From: Candidatus Paracaedibacter symbiosus
Lineage (GTDB): Bacteria > Pseudomonadota > Alphaproteobacteria > Paracaedibacterales > Paracaedibacteraceae
Direction of reading: 5' to 3'
Assembly: GCF_000757605.1 (NCBI RefSeq)
Contig: NZ_JQAK01000001.1
Coordinates: forward strand, 757,947-821,946
DNA: 64,000 nucleotides
The notes below the pieces were generated by a model that was not told where the DNA came from, searched no databases, and saw only the letters and a program-made list of their open reading frames with translations. The position numbers and the translations under genes are program-made. How positions within the stretch are numbered: position 1 is the stretch's first letter; every line of letters begins with the position of its first letter. Below, piece after piece: positions 28,187 to 36,386 of this stretch.

Positions 28187-29437
28187 TCAAGCCACCTTCA
28201 CCACCCCATGCCGTTTTTTACCGGCAGAGAGTTTGATATAACCCTCTTCCGTCAGCTGATCAGAGCTAAGCACTGAATTAATATCACTCACCGTTTGATC
28301 ATTAACTTTAATCGCGTTGCTTTGAATCAGACGCCGAGCTTCACTTTTACTGGGGACAAAGTTTAAGCGGCATAAAACATCTATCAACAACAAAGGTTGA
28401 GATAAGTCCGTTGCCGAAATTTCAATTGCCGGCAGGCTACTGATATCCCCCCTTGATTGATGTTCAAAAATCTTAGAGATGGTCGCATGAATTTCAGGTA
28501 AAACCGCAGCTCCGTGGGCAAGTTCAGTCACCGCGTCGGCCAATATTTTCTTGGCATGGTTAATCTCTGTCCCTTCAAGTTTTTCTAATTTCTCAATTTC
28601 TGTTAAGGGCAATTCAGTGAAGAGGCGCAAATAACGTCCCACATCCGCATCTTCAGTATTACGCCAGAATTGCCAGAAATCATAAGCAGCCAAACTTTCT
28701 TGGTTCAGCCAAATCGCCCCATTGGCAGTCTTGCCCATTTTAGCGCCACTAGCCGTTGTAATCAGAGGGGAGGTCAACCCAAAGACTTGCTGGGAGAGAG
28801 TGCGGCGGGTCAGTTCAACACCATTAATGATGTTGCCCCATTGGTCAGCCCCACCCATTTGTAAAGCACAACCATAAGTTTGGTGGAGCTTCATAAAATC
28901 ATAAGCTTGAAGAATCATGTAATTAAATTCCAAAAAGCTCAATGACTGTTCACGCTCCAAACGCAGTTTCACACTATCAAAAGTCAACATTCTATTGATG
29001 GAGAAATGACGACCATAATCGCGCAAAAAATCGATATAATTGATATGAGAGAGCCAATCATTATTATTGACCATAATGGCATCGGTTGGCCCCTCTCCAA
29101 AAGAGATATACTTCGCAAAGACTTTCGCAATACCTTCGATATTTTTGTCAATGGCGGTATCGTCAATTAAGGGACGTGCCGTATCTTTCCAGGTAGGATC
29201 ACCCACTTTACTGGTGCCGCCACCCATCAAAATGATGGGGCGATGCCCTGTTTTTTGCAACCAACGTAGCATCATAATTTGCACAAGACTTCCTACATGC
29301 AGGCTCGTCGCAGTTGCATCAAATCCAATGTAGCCGGAAACTGTTTGGGTAGTGAGCAGGTTATCGAGCGCTTCCACATCTGTTGTTTGATGAATGAAGC
29401 CACGTTCTTGTAAAATTTTTAAAAATTCTGATTTCAT
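28187..29437 (-). CDS. tyrS: Tyrosyl-tRNA synthetase
   Basis: 416 residues, normal for TyrS. It charges tRNA-Tyr with tyrosine in two steps through tyrosyl-AMP. The class I HIGH signature is present as LHVGSLVQ after [11 protein letters not shown], and the KMSKS loop appears as [29 protein letters not shown] is the tyrosine pocket segment. The C-terminal S4 RNA-binding domain (about 345-416) includes [17 protein letters not shown]. The gene is divergent from anmK across about 90 bp. Confidence 0.97.
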   Translation of the reverse strand: MKSEFLKILQERGFIHQTTDVEALDNLLTTQTVSGYIGFDATATSLHVGSLVQIMMLRWLQKTGHRPIILMGGGTSKVGDPTWKDTARPLIDDTAIDKNIEGIAKVFAKYISFGEGPTDAIMVNNNDWLSHINYIDFLRDYGRHFSINRMLTFDSVKLRLEREQSLSFLEFNYMILQAYDFMKLHQTYGCALQMGGADQWGNIINGVELTRRTLSQQVFGLTSPLITTASGAKMGKTANGAIWLNQESLAAYDFWQFWRNTEDADVGRYLRLFTELPLTEIEKLEKLEGTEINHAKKILADAVTELAHGAAVLPEIHATISKIFEHQSRGDISSLPAIEISATDLSQPLLLIDVLCRLNFVPSKSEARRLIQSNAIKVNDQTVSDINSVLSSDQLTEEGYIKLSAGKKRHGVVKVA

Positions 29438-29526
29438 CGCCCTTTATCCGATTACATTTTTATGATTTATTAGGTTAAACATAAGTGACATCGGGGCACT
29501 TTAACATTATTTTCTGGAGAATCCAA

Positions 29527-30624
29527 TTGGAACCTATCTGGAGCCTTGGTTTTATGAGTGGGACCTCCCTTGATGGGATCGATGCTGCCTTTATTTTGAG
29601 TGATGGCGTTCAAATTGTGGATAAAGGGCCTTTCAAATTTTTACCCTACGATCGCGAGTTTCGCCAAGAGCTTAAGCAATGTCTCGGACAATCACAACGG
29701 ACATCCTTTGTGCGCCAGGTGGAGCGACAACTCACCTTAAAACACGGTGAATTCGCCCTTGAGATAATGGAATCTTCCGGTATAAAACCCCAACTTATTG
29801 GCTTTCATGGCCAGACAATTTTTCATGCCCCACCCCAAACATTACAGATTGGCGATGGGGAACTACTCGCCAATCTCACGGGCGTTAGAGTGGTCTATGA
29901 TTTTAGAACAAATGATTGCCGGAATGGTGGCCAAAGCGCTCCCCTCGTCCCCATTTATCACCAAGCACTAGCCCACGATTTTCCAAAACCGATTGCGTTT
30001 GTCAATATTGGTGGCATTGCAAATATTACCTATATTGGTATCTCTGATGAATTGATTGCCTTTGATACAGGCCCCGGCAACGCGTTGATTGATGATTATG
30101 TCTTAACAAACTATGGCATTCCTTTTGATACAGGAGGAGCAATTGCTGCCACAGGAATCCCTAATCAAAAGTTAGTTCAAACATGGCTAGCCGATCCCTT
30201 TTTCAGCAGATCTTATCCCAAATCCCTAGACCGAGATCATTTTACGCCGATTATCGCCTCATTAGCTGGGATCTCTCAGGCAGATGCAGTGGCAACACTC
30301 ACACTTTTTACTACAGAAACAATCGCCTTAGCTTGTAAAGAGCTTCCCACGGCTCCTCACCAAATGATTGTATGTGGGGGTGGCGCAAAAAACCAAACGA
30401 TGATTGCCTTTTTGAAGAAAAACCTAAGAAGTATCCGGATGACACTAGCGCAAAACTTGGGATTACGGGGAGATTTTATTGAAGCCGAGGCGTTTGCCTT
30501 TTTGGCCCTTCGAAGTTTTTATGGTCTTCCCATCAGTTTTCCATTGACGACTGGGGTAAAAGTTCCTTTAACTGGCGGGATAGTAACTCAATCTGTTTTG
30601 GATCAGGGAGGAAGCATTGGTTAA
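29527..30624 (+). CDS. anmK: Anhydro-N-acetylmuramic acid kinase AnmK
   Basis: 365 residues from a TTG at 29527, chosen because GGAGA lies 8 nt upstream and the protein then begins just before the conserved GFMSGTSLDGIDAA. A GTG at 29485 would add 14 residues and has no ribosome site. AnmK opens and phosphorylates 1,6-anhydro-MurNAc during cell-wall recycling. NCRNGGQSAPLVPIYHQAL-type residues, FVNIGGIANIT, FDTGPGNALIDD and MIVCGGGAKN are the ASKHA-fold ATP and sugar motifs. In alphaproteobacteria anmK is often beside tyrS, as here. Its end overlaps the next gene by 8 nt. Confidence 0.93.
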   Translation: MEPIWSLGFMSGTSLDGIDAAFILSDGVQIVDKGPFKFLPYDREFRQELKQCLGQSQRTSFVRQVERQLTLKHGEFALEIMESSGIKPQLIGFHGQTIFHAPPQTLQIGDGELLANLTGVRVVYDFRTNDCRNGGQSAPLVPIYHQALAHDFPKPIAFVNIGGIANITYIGISDELIAFDTGPGNALIDDYVLTNYGIPFDTGGAIAATGIPNQKLVQTWLADPFFSRSYPKSLDRDHFTPIIASLAGISQADAVATLTLFTTETIALACKELPTAPHQMIVCGGGAKNQTMIAFLKKNLRSIRMTLAQNLGLRGDFIEAEAFAFLALRSFYGLPISFPLTTGVKVPLTGGIVTQSVLDQGGSIG

Positions 30625-31699
30625 GCGAATCGGAGTGCTCACGAGTGGGGGAGATTGTGCGGGGTTAAACGCCGCCATTAGGTCGATTACGCATCATGCT
30701 ATTACCCATTATGGATGGGAAGTTATTGGCATTCGTAAAGGCACAACAGGCCTCATTAATCGCCCTTTAGAATATATTCCCCTCACGATTGAGCAATGCG
30801 ACAGCGCTGTCTTACGCAGTGGAGGGACTCTCCTAGGGAGCACAAACAAAGATAATCCTTTTAGCTTTCCAAACTCTGACGGTACGCGTTCTGATCATTC
30901 TGATGATTTCATTACAGCCTATCGAGAGCTAGGACTTGACGCCCTTATTGGAATTGGTGGCGACGGGAGTATGCACATTCTCCGCCAATTAGCGCAAAAG
31001 GGAAACATCAACCTCATCACAATTCCTAAAACCATTGATAATGATTTGGGAGAAACAGAAAGCGCCATTGGTTATGCGACTGCTGTGGAAGTGGCGACAG
31101 AAGCGCTCGACCGCTTGCAACCAACAGCTGCCAGCCATCAACGCGTGATGGTTTTAGAAGTGATGGGTCGTGATGCCGGACACATCGCCATAGCCTCGGG
31201 GATTGCTGGGGGCGCCGATGTGATTTTGGTTCCTGAAATCCCTTATAAGCTTGAAAATATTTATAATAAAATTAAAAAACTAACCGACAATGGTCGTAAT
31301 TTTGCTTTAGTGATTGTAGCAGAAGCTGTGCGGGATGAAGCTGGCCAGCCAGCAGTAGTTTCCTCGCTGGGAGAAAGAATCCGCTATGGGGGCATTGGCC
31401 ATTACCTAGGCGAAAAGATTATTGAAGCAACAGGCGCAGATGTCCGAGTTATGGTACTCGGCCATGTGCAGCGCGGGGGGCAACCAAATGCAGCAGATCG
31501 TATTATCGCTGCTGCCTTTGGGATTCACGCGGTTGATCTAATTGCTCAAGGTAAATCTGACCGAATGGTTGCCTGGAAGCATCGCGATATCATTGATGTG
31601 CCGATTCAGCAAGCCATTGATGCGTATCATTCGTTACAACCAACGGATGTTTTAGTGCGAACAGCGCGTGGCCTGGGGATTTGTCTGGGTGATCAATAG
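30617..31699 (+). CDS. 6-phosphofructokinase (ATP- or PPi-type unresolved)
   Basis: 360 residues from a TTG with an excellent AGGGAGGA ribosome site; the start overlaps the anmK end by 8 nt. The enzyme phosphorylates fructose 6-phosphate at C1. SGGDCAGLNAAIR is the nucleotide/phosphate loop, PKTIDNDL carries the catalytic Asp, and EVMGRDAGHIA binds substrate. GGDGS (114-118) has the glycine linked to ATP use, whereas the lysine of PKTIDND (138) is the residue linked to PPi use. That pairing is known from the mixed 'group III' PFKs, so the phosphoryl donor cannot be decided by reading. The name pfkA or pfp is therefore left open. Confidence 0.88.
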   Translation: MVKRIGVLTSGGDCAGLNAAIRSITHHAITHYGWEVIGIRKGTTGLINRPLEYIPLTIEQCDSAVLRSGGTLLGSTNKDNPFSFPNSDGTRSDHSDDFITAYRELGLDALIGIGGDGSMHILRQLAQKGNINLITIPKTIDNDLGETESAIGYATAVEVATEALDRLQPTAASHQRVMVLEVMGRDAGHIAIASGIAGGADVILVPEIPYKLENIYNKIKKLTDNGRNFALVIVAEAVRDEAGQPAVVSSLGERIRYGGIGHYLGEKIIEATGADVRVMVLGHVQRGGQPNAADRIIAAAFGIHAVDLIAQGKSDRMVAWKHRDIIDVPIQQAIDAYHSLQPTDVLVRTARGLGICLGDQ

Positions 31700-31862
31700 A
31701 TTGGTATTTTATGTCGCCAACCTATCATAGGAGAAGAGTAGTCATGCAGAGAGCTTCCCAAAGAAAATTGAGAGAATAAAATTAAACATTTTTTAATTTT
31801 TATTCATTAAATTAAGGTACATGAGATGCGCGTAATACTATATCAAAGTTTGGGGAAAAATT

Positions 31863-32348
31863 ATGAAATACTTAATTCCAATGACATTATTGTTAAATCT
31901 TGGCGTTGCCACGCAAGTTTTCAGTATGGAAGCCGATTCCGCTCCTCAACCATTACCGCAAATCCAGGCAGAGGCTATGGATGCCCCTGGAGCTTCCCAA
32001 GGCGGACTTCCTGAGGCGACAACGGTTGAGCCAAATATGGTTGGGTCAGCTGCACCAACGGTCTCCAATATGCTTGAATCGCAAGCAATGGGGGAGCAAG
32101 TCCATCCACAGATATTCCCGGCCTTAGAGAATGATGATGATCTGAATGATGATGATCTCGATGAGGCAGATGGATCTGTCATGCATGAGCCAGATTTATC
32201 TGCAATGCCTCACCTAGATATGCCTGCAATGCATGAGTCAGATTTATCTGCAATGCCTCACCTAGATATGCCTGCAATGCATGAGCCAGATTTATCTGCA
32301 ATGCCAGATGCGTCAGTCGCATCATACTTAGATGGGGCAGTGGATTAA
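31863..32348 (+). CDS. Unrecognised exported acidic protein with 16-residue repeats
   Basis: 161 residues. The signal peptide is MKYLIPMTLLLNLGVATQVFS. The mature part is acidic, rich in P, M, E and D, and carries two and a half copies of MHEPDLSAMPHLDMPA (residues 107 on), encoded by near-identical 48-bp repeats. An upstream DDDLNDDDLDEAD stretch is strongly acidic. GGGG lies 7-10 bases before the ATG. It is an isolated gene with its own strong terminator at 32410. Function is unknown; repeats and acidity fit a surface or secreted protein. Confidence 0.75.
   Translation: MKYLIPMTLLLNLGVATQVFSMEADSAPQPLPQIQAEAMDAPGASQGGLPEATTVEPNMVGSAAPTVSNMLESQAMGEQVHPQIFPALENDDDLNDDDLDEADGSVMHEPDLSAMPHLDMPAMHESDLSAMPHLDMPAMHEPDLSAMPDASVASYLDGAVD
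32181..32306. repeat. 2.6 tandem copies of a 48-bp repeat
   Basis: Units start at 32181, 32229 and 32277 (the last is 30 bp). The first two differ at one base visible in the protein as MHEP versus MHES. Units are multiples of three, so length change keeps the frame. Confidence 0.95.
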
Positions 32349-32409
32349 TTATCTGATCCAGGCATCTTAGTGCCAGTTCGGTAAAGAAATTTTCAAACCA
32401 TATAAGTTT

Positions 32410-32436
32410 AAAAGGTGAGTTAATCTCACCTTTTTT
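32410..32436 (+). terminator. Intrinsic terminator of the repeat-protein gene
   Basis: AAAAGGTGAG pairs with CTCACCTTTT across the loop TTAAT, and the right arm runs into six T residues. This is a textbook rho-independent terminator 60 bp past the stop. Confidence 0.92.
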
Positions 32437-32535
32437 AGGCAAAAAATTCGAAGAGACTGACTCATGGCTAGCAGATATAACGCGCCCTAGATGGCGGCGC
32501 CAGGTGAAGAGTCGCTCCTCTTTAAGGAAGGACTT

Positions 32536-32703
32536 TTATTTTTGAAAAGAAACGGAAATATCACTAAAGACACCTGCGTTTTTAAGACTATTTAGCTTTA
32601 TGATGAAAGGATCCTTTCTTACCAAGACGGCAAGAGCATTTGGAGATCTTTCAACTAGATAAGTATAAGTTACTTCCCCGGTTTGGCTGTCAATCTCACT
32701 CAC
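32536..32703 (-). pseudogene. Short open frame, probable C-terminal remnant of an unknown gene
   Basis: A minus-strand frame of 55 codons starts at a GTG just after a stop and reads EIDSQTGEVTYTYLVERS, then NALAVLVRKDPFIIKLN, and ends VSFQK. The amphipathic pattern looks like true protein and not noise, but no start with a ribosome site precedes it. I judge it the tail of a decayed gene downstream of hemB, or a very small gene. The family is not recognised. It fills most of the 380-bp gap between the terminator at 32410 and hemB. Confidence 0.4.
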
Positions 32704-32729
32704 TCAGGCAGAGAGCGTAGATTCGGCAA

Positions 32730-33731
32730 TCAAACCATCACCGCGCTTAATAATTCAGCCATTTCCGGAGCCGCATAGGTAAAAATGCCAGACGCCCCAG
32801 CTCGCTTCAAGCACATCAGGCTTTCAAGCATAGCTTTGGTGCCATCAATCCATCCATTGGCAGCAGCGGCTTTAATCATGGAATATTCGCCACTCACCTG
32901 ATAGGCAATGATAGGGATATTAAACTTTTGCTTTGCCCGATGAATAACATCTGAATAAGGAAGACCTGGCTTGATAATAATCATATCGGCGCCTTCTTCA
33001 ATATCCTGGGCAATTTCACGCATCGCTTCATCACTGTTGGAAAAATTGACTTGGTAAGTTTTTTTATCCGAAAGACCATGGAGGGACTCAGCCCCCACAG
33101 CACTGCGAAATGGTCCATAAAAACTTGAGGCAAATTTCACTGCATAACTCATGATAATCTTGTCATGGAAATGATTTTCATCAAGATGACCCCGAATAGC
33201 CCCAATGCGCCCATCCATCATATCTGAGGGCGCGAGGACATCCGCACCAGCTTGAGCCTGAATGTGAGCTTGTCGCTTAAGAATTTCGATGGTCGCATCG
33301 TTATGAACACGACCATTAATAATGATGCCATCGTGTGCATGATCAGTATAGGGGTCCAAAGCGACATCCGTAATCACACCAATATCAAGGTTGAGATTCT
33401 TAATTGCGTGAATTGCTCGACACATCAAATTATCTGGATTCACCGCTTCTAATCCATCGTGAGAACGTAACGGTAAGGGCGTATAGGGAAACAAGGCAAC
33501 AGATGAAATTCCAAGATCAGCTGCATATTGCACGGCCTCTTGTAATTCCGAGATAGTGAGACGTTTAACATTGGGCATGCCTTGAATGTCAGCAGGCGAA
33601 AACTCATCACGAACAAAAATTGGCCAGATGAGGTCTTTTGGCGTGAGACTGGTTTCGCTAACCAAATCGCGCATCCAACTGCTTTGGCGTAAGCGTCTTA
33701 AGCGGGATGCAGGGTATTTACCGTAAAACAT
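32730..33731 (-). CDS. hemB: Delta-aminolevulinic acid dehydratase (porphobilinogen synthase)
   Basis: 333 residues from the ATG at 33731; a TTG ten codons earlier is less likely given family length. HemB condenses two aminolevulinate molecules into porphobilinogen in haem synthesis. Conserved blocks are LIWPIFVRD near residue 35, the metal/allosteric part GVITDVALDPYTDHAHDG (an aspartate-rich site in place of the zinc cysteines, typical of Mg-dependent alphaproteobacterial enzymes), LAPSDMMDGRIGAIR and MSYAVKFASSFYGPFR with the first Schiff-base lysine, and MIIIKPGLPYSDVI with the second. Haem supply fits the cytochrome bd operon in the window. Confidence 0.95.
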   Translation of the reverse strand: MFYGKYPASRLRRLRQSSWMRDLVSETSLTPKDLIWPIFVRDEFSPADIQGMPNVKRLTISELQEAVQYAADLGISSVALFPYTPLPLRSHDGLEAVNPDNLMCRAIHAIKNLNLDIGVITDVALDPYTDHAHDGIIINGRVHNDATIEILKRQAHIQAQAGADVLAPSDMMDGRIGAIRGHLDENHFHDKIIMSYAVKFASSFYGPFRSAVGAESLHGLSDKKTYQVNFSNSDEAMREIAQDIEEGADMIIIKPGLPYSDVIHRAKQKFNIPIIAYQVSGEYSMIKAAAANGWIDGTKAMLESLMCLKRAGASGIFTYAAPEMAELLSAVMV

Positions 33732-33810
33732 CGTAAAATTCTTTCTTTGGCTTTCATGCAAAGTACTGCTACTCTTGAGTTAACACTAAAAAAAATTACG
33801 GTAGAATGCC

Positions 33811-34950
33811 ATGGATTTTTTCTTGAATCCGGAACAAACTTCGATTCAACAATTAGCACGCCAGTTTGCCAAGGATTATTTACAACCGAACGCTAAAGAA
33901 TGGGACGACCAAGAATTTTTTCCGGTGGAGACAATGCGCCGTGCCGCTGAGCTTGGTTTTGCCGGGCTGTTTGCTGAAGAAGCCTACGACGGTTGTCATT
34001 TGAACCGCTTTGAGGGTGCGTTGATCTTTGAAGCCCTTGCCACCGGATGTGTCCCAACGTCGGCCTATCTTTCCATTCATAACATGGTGGTGGGAATGAT
34101 TCAGCGATTTGGCAGCAAAGTACAGCATCAACAATGGCTACCAAAATTGACAAATCTCTCTTGGTTATCGAGTTATTGTTTGACTGAACCAGGAGCAGGA
34201 TCTGATGCCGCTAACCTTCAAACCAAAGCCGTTCAAGAGGGTGACCACTATGTTTTGAATGGATCTAAAGCATTTATTTCCGGTGGCGGCGTCAGTGATA
34301 TTTACCTCTGTATGGTGCGAACTGGGGAGCCAGGACCTAAAGGCATCTCAGCGGTAATTGTGGAGAAAGACACACCTGGTCTTAGCTTTGGTAAACCTGA
34401 AGAAAAAATGGGATGGCGCTCCCAACCAACCACCGCCGTCCTCTTTGATAATTGCCGAATTCCCATTGCGAATCGATTAGGGAGTGAGGGAGAAGGCTTT
34501 AAAATTGCCATGACCGGCCTTGATGGAGGACGAATTAATATTGCTGCTTGTTCCCTTGGCGGGGCGGCCCGATGTTTGGAATTGAGCTTAGCCTATGTTA
34601 AAGAGCGCCAACAGTTTGGGAAGTCGTTGGCAGAGTTACAATCGGTTCAATTTAAACTGGCCGACATGGCAACTGAGTTAGAAGCTGCCAGACTTATGGT
34701 CTACAAAGCAGCCCATTCTTTATCAAATAATCAGAGTGATACCTCGCTCCACGGCGCCATGGCGAAACGATTTGCCACGGACATTTGCTTTAAGATCGTC
34801 AATGAAGCGCTCCAGCTTCATGGGGGTTATGGCTATATCAAAGATTATCATATTGAGCGATTCGTACGCGACCTTCGAGTCCACCAAATTCTAGAAGGAA
34901 CCAATGAAATCATGAAACTCATCATCTCACGTAAATTATTAGGGGATTAA
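33811..34950 (+). CDS. Acyl-CoA dehydrogenase, probably isobutyryl-CoA (valine pathway)
   Basis: 379 residues, standard for soluble acyl-CoA dehydrogenases. It oxidises an acyl-CoA at C2-C3, passing electrons to FAD and ETF. Features are CLTEPGAGSDAANLQTKA (flavin and substrate region), YVLNGSKAFISGGGVSDIY, and ILEGTNEIMKLIISRKLL, which holds the catalytic glutamate. The neighbour 2 nt downstream is a 3-hydroxyisobutyryl-CoA hydrolase, so an ACAD8-like isobutyryl-CoA specificity is inferred; short branched or butyryl-CoA remain possible. The start at 33811 has TAGAATGCC before it with no clear ribosome site. The genes form a two-gene operon divergent from hemB. Confidence 0.88.
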   Translation: MDFFLNPEQTSIQQLARQFAKDYLQPNAKEWDDQEFFPVETMRRAAELGFAGLFAEEAYDGCHLNRFEGALIFEALATGCVPTSAYLSIHNMVVGMIQRFGSKVQHQQWLPKLTNLSWLSSYCLTEPGAGSDAANLQTKAVQEGDHYVLNGSKAFISGGGVSDIYLCMVRTGEPGPKGISAVIVEKDTPGLSFGKPEEKMGWRSQPTTAVLFDNCRIPIANRLGSEGEGFKIAMTGLDGGRINIAACSLGGAARCLELSLAYVKERQQFGKSLAELQSVQFKLADMATELEAARLMVYKAAHSLSNNQSDTSLHGAMAKRFATDICFKIVNEALQLHGGYGYIKDYHIERFVRDLRVHQILEGTNEIMKLIISRKLLGD

Positions 34951-34952
34951 TC

Positions 34953-36028
34953 ATGCAGACAACGGCAGCAACAAAACTTGGAATCGAAGCAGAAATCATT
35001 ACCAGCATAATTGGTAAAGCAGGGGTTATCAGCCTCAATCGACCAAAAGCTTTAAACGCCATTAACGTGCCGATGATTCGCACACTTTCTAAAACCCTGA
35101 ACGATTGGCAAACCGATCCCGCTGTTGAGTTTGTTGTCATTTGCAGTAACGACTCCAAAGCCTTTTGTGCAGGAGGCGATATTCGAGCGGTTTATGCGGC
35201 AAGACTCCAAGATGATTTTTCTTTTTGTGATGCGATTTTCCGGGAAGAGTATCAACTTAACTATATGATTTCTAAGTACCCAAAACCCTATATTGCCTTG
35301 ATTAATGGCATCTGCATGGGGGGTGGCATGGGAATTTCCATTCATGGAAGTCATAGAATTGTGAGTGAAAACGCACTCCTGGCGATGCCAGAAACAGGGA
35401 TTGGCTATTTTCCTGATATTGGTGCCAGCTATTTCTTGAACCAATGCCCTGGCAAGATCGGCACCTTTATGGGTGTTGTGGGAGAAATAATTGATTATGC
35501 TGATGCAATTTATACCAATCTTGCTACCCATTATGTCCCCTCAAGCAATTTCCCTAAATTAAAGCAAAATCTGTTGACAGCCACCTCCGTTGAGGACGCG
35601 CTTCAGCATATTGAAGCACTCACAGAAACCGCCCCCAATTCTTCGTTAGCGCAGCATCAAAGTTTAATTGATCACTGCTTTGCTGCTGATACGGTTGAGG
35701 CAATTATAGAAAATCTTGTGGCATATGGCACACCTCAAGCATCCAAATGGCTGCATCTTTTAGATAAGCGTTCACCCACCAGCCTGAAAATCTCGTTGGC
35801 ACTACTGCAACGCAATCGCGGCAAGTCATTAAAAAAGTGTTTGCCGATTGAATTCCGTCTCAGCCAACGATTTTCCCGTAAGTATGATTTTTTGAAGGCG
35901 TTCGCGCCCTCTTGGTGGACAAGGATCATACTCCCCATTGGCAACCGCGCCACTTAAGCCAAGTGACTCGCGAAATGATAGATGAGTATTTTTTGCCCCT
36001 GGGGACATTGGAGCTGCAGCTGGGCTGA
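34953..36028 (+). pseudogene. 3-hydroxyisobutyryl-CoA hydrolase, frameshifted near the 3' end
   Basis: The uninterrupted frame gives 334 residues ending WWTRIILPIGNRAT at 35957. An enoyl-CoA hydratase/isomerase fold is clear: GVISLNRPKALNAIN, KAFCAGGDIRAVY (oxyanion hole), GICMGGGMGISIHGSHRI, and MPETGIGYFPDIGASYFL with the catalytic glutamate of HIBYL-CoA hydrolases. At the six-T run 35888-35893 the frame is lost. Adding one T gives YDFFEGVRALLVDKD and then a normal family C-terminus ending LGTLELQLG, stop at 36026-36028, for 357 residues. So one base is missing, in the sequence or in the gene. In valine breakdown the enzyme releases 3-hydroxyisobutyrate. It sits 2 nt after its partner dehydrogenase. 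The truncated product might still fold because catalytic residues are upstream. Confidence 0.85.
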
Positions 36029-36386
36029 AGCAATAAAAAGAGAACAGCCAGGCATTGCTGACGTCATGTCTCGAGTTCTTCAGGAGAAAGTAAGTAGGGA
36101 TACCTATCCCTCCTTATTGTTATCCTTATCCAGAGGGAGCAGTATTTCTGCCATTCTCTAGCCAAAACCCCCTATCTTAAAAATCGCAGATAGTTGACCT
36201 CTTAAAGGTTTTTAAGATGACGAAAGCACGCCAAAAATCAGCAAATCTCTCTCCGGGCCTAAGAATTTTGTTTTTTCGCTAGGTAAAGGGGGACGAGCAA
36301 CGAGAGTTTACTTAAATAAATGAAGCTTGCGAGTTAAAGGTTATCGCCACTAGGGAGCAAAAGGCGATAGTTTCGCAAGAGGTCTC
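36029..36386. other. 358-bp intergenic region between the hydrolase and umuC
   Basis: No gene seen. It holds a perfect 10-bp inverted repeat ATCTTAAAAA/TTTTTAAGAT (36174-36183 and 36209-36218) that could terminate either converging gene, and the palindromic repeat at 36326-36379. Confidence 0.5.
36326..36379. repeat. Dispersed REP-like palindrome, intact copy B
   Basis: Nested arms: CTTGCGA (36326-36332) with TCGCAAG (36373-36379), and inside them TATCGCC (36342-36348) with GGCGATA (36363-36369). The element lies 7 bp beyond the umuC stop and about 80 percent matches 18552-18613 over about 61 bp. Confidence 0.75.

Noticed and set aside
36027-36160. Open stretch after the hydrolase reading EQPGIADVMSRVLQEKVSRD
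   Set aside because: It looks protein-like, but it has no start, overlaps the restored hydrolase end and stops after about 45 codons; could be chance or a remnant.
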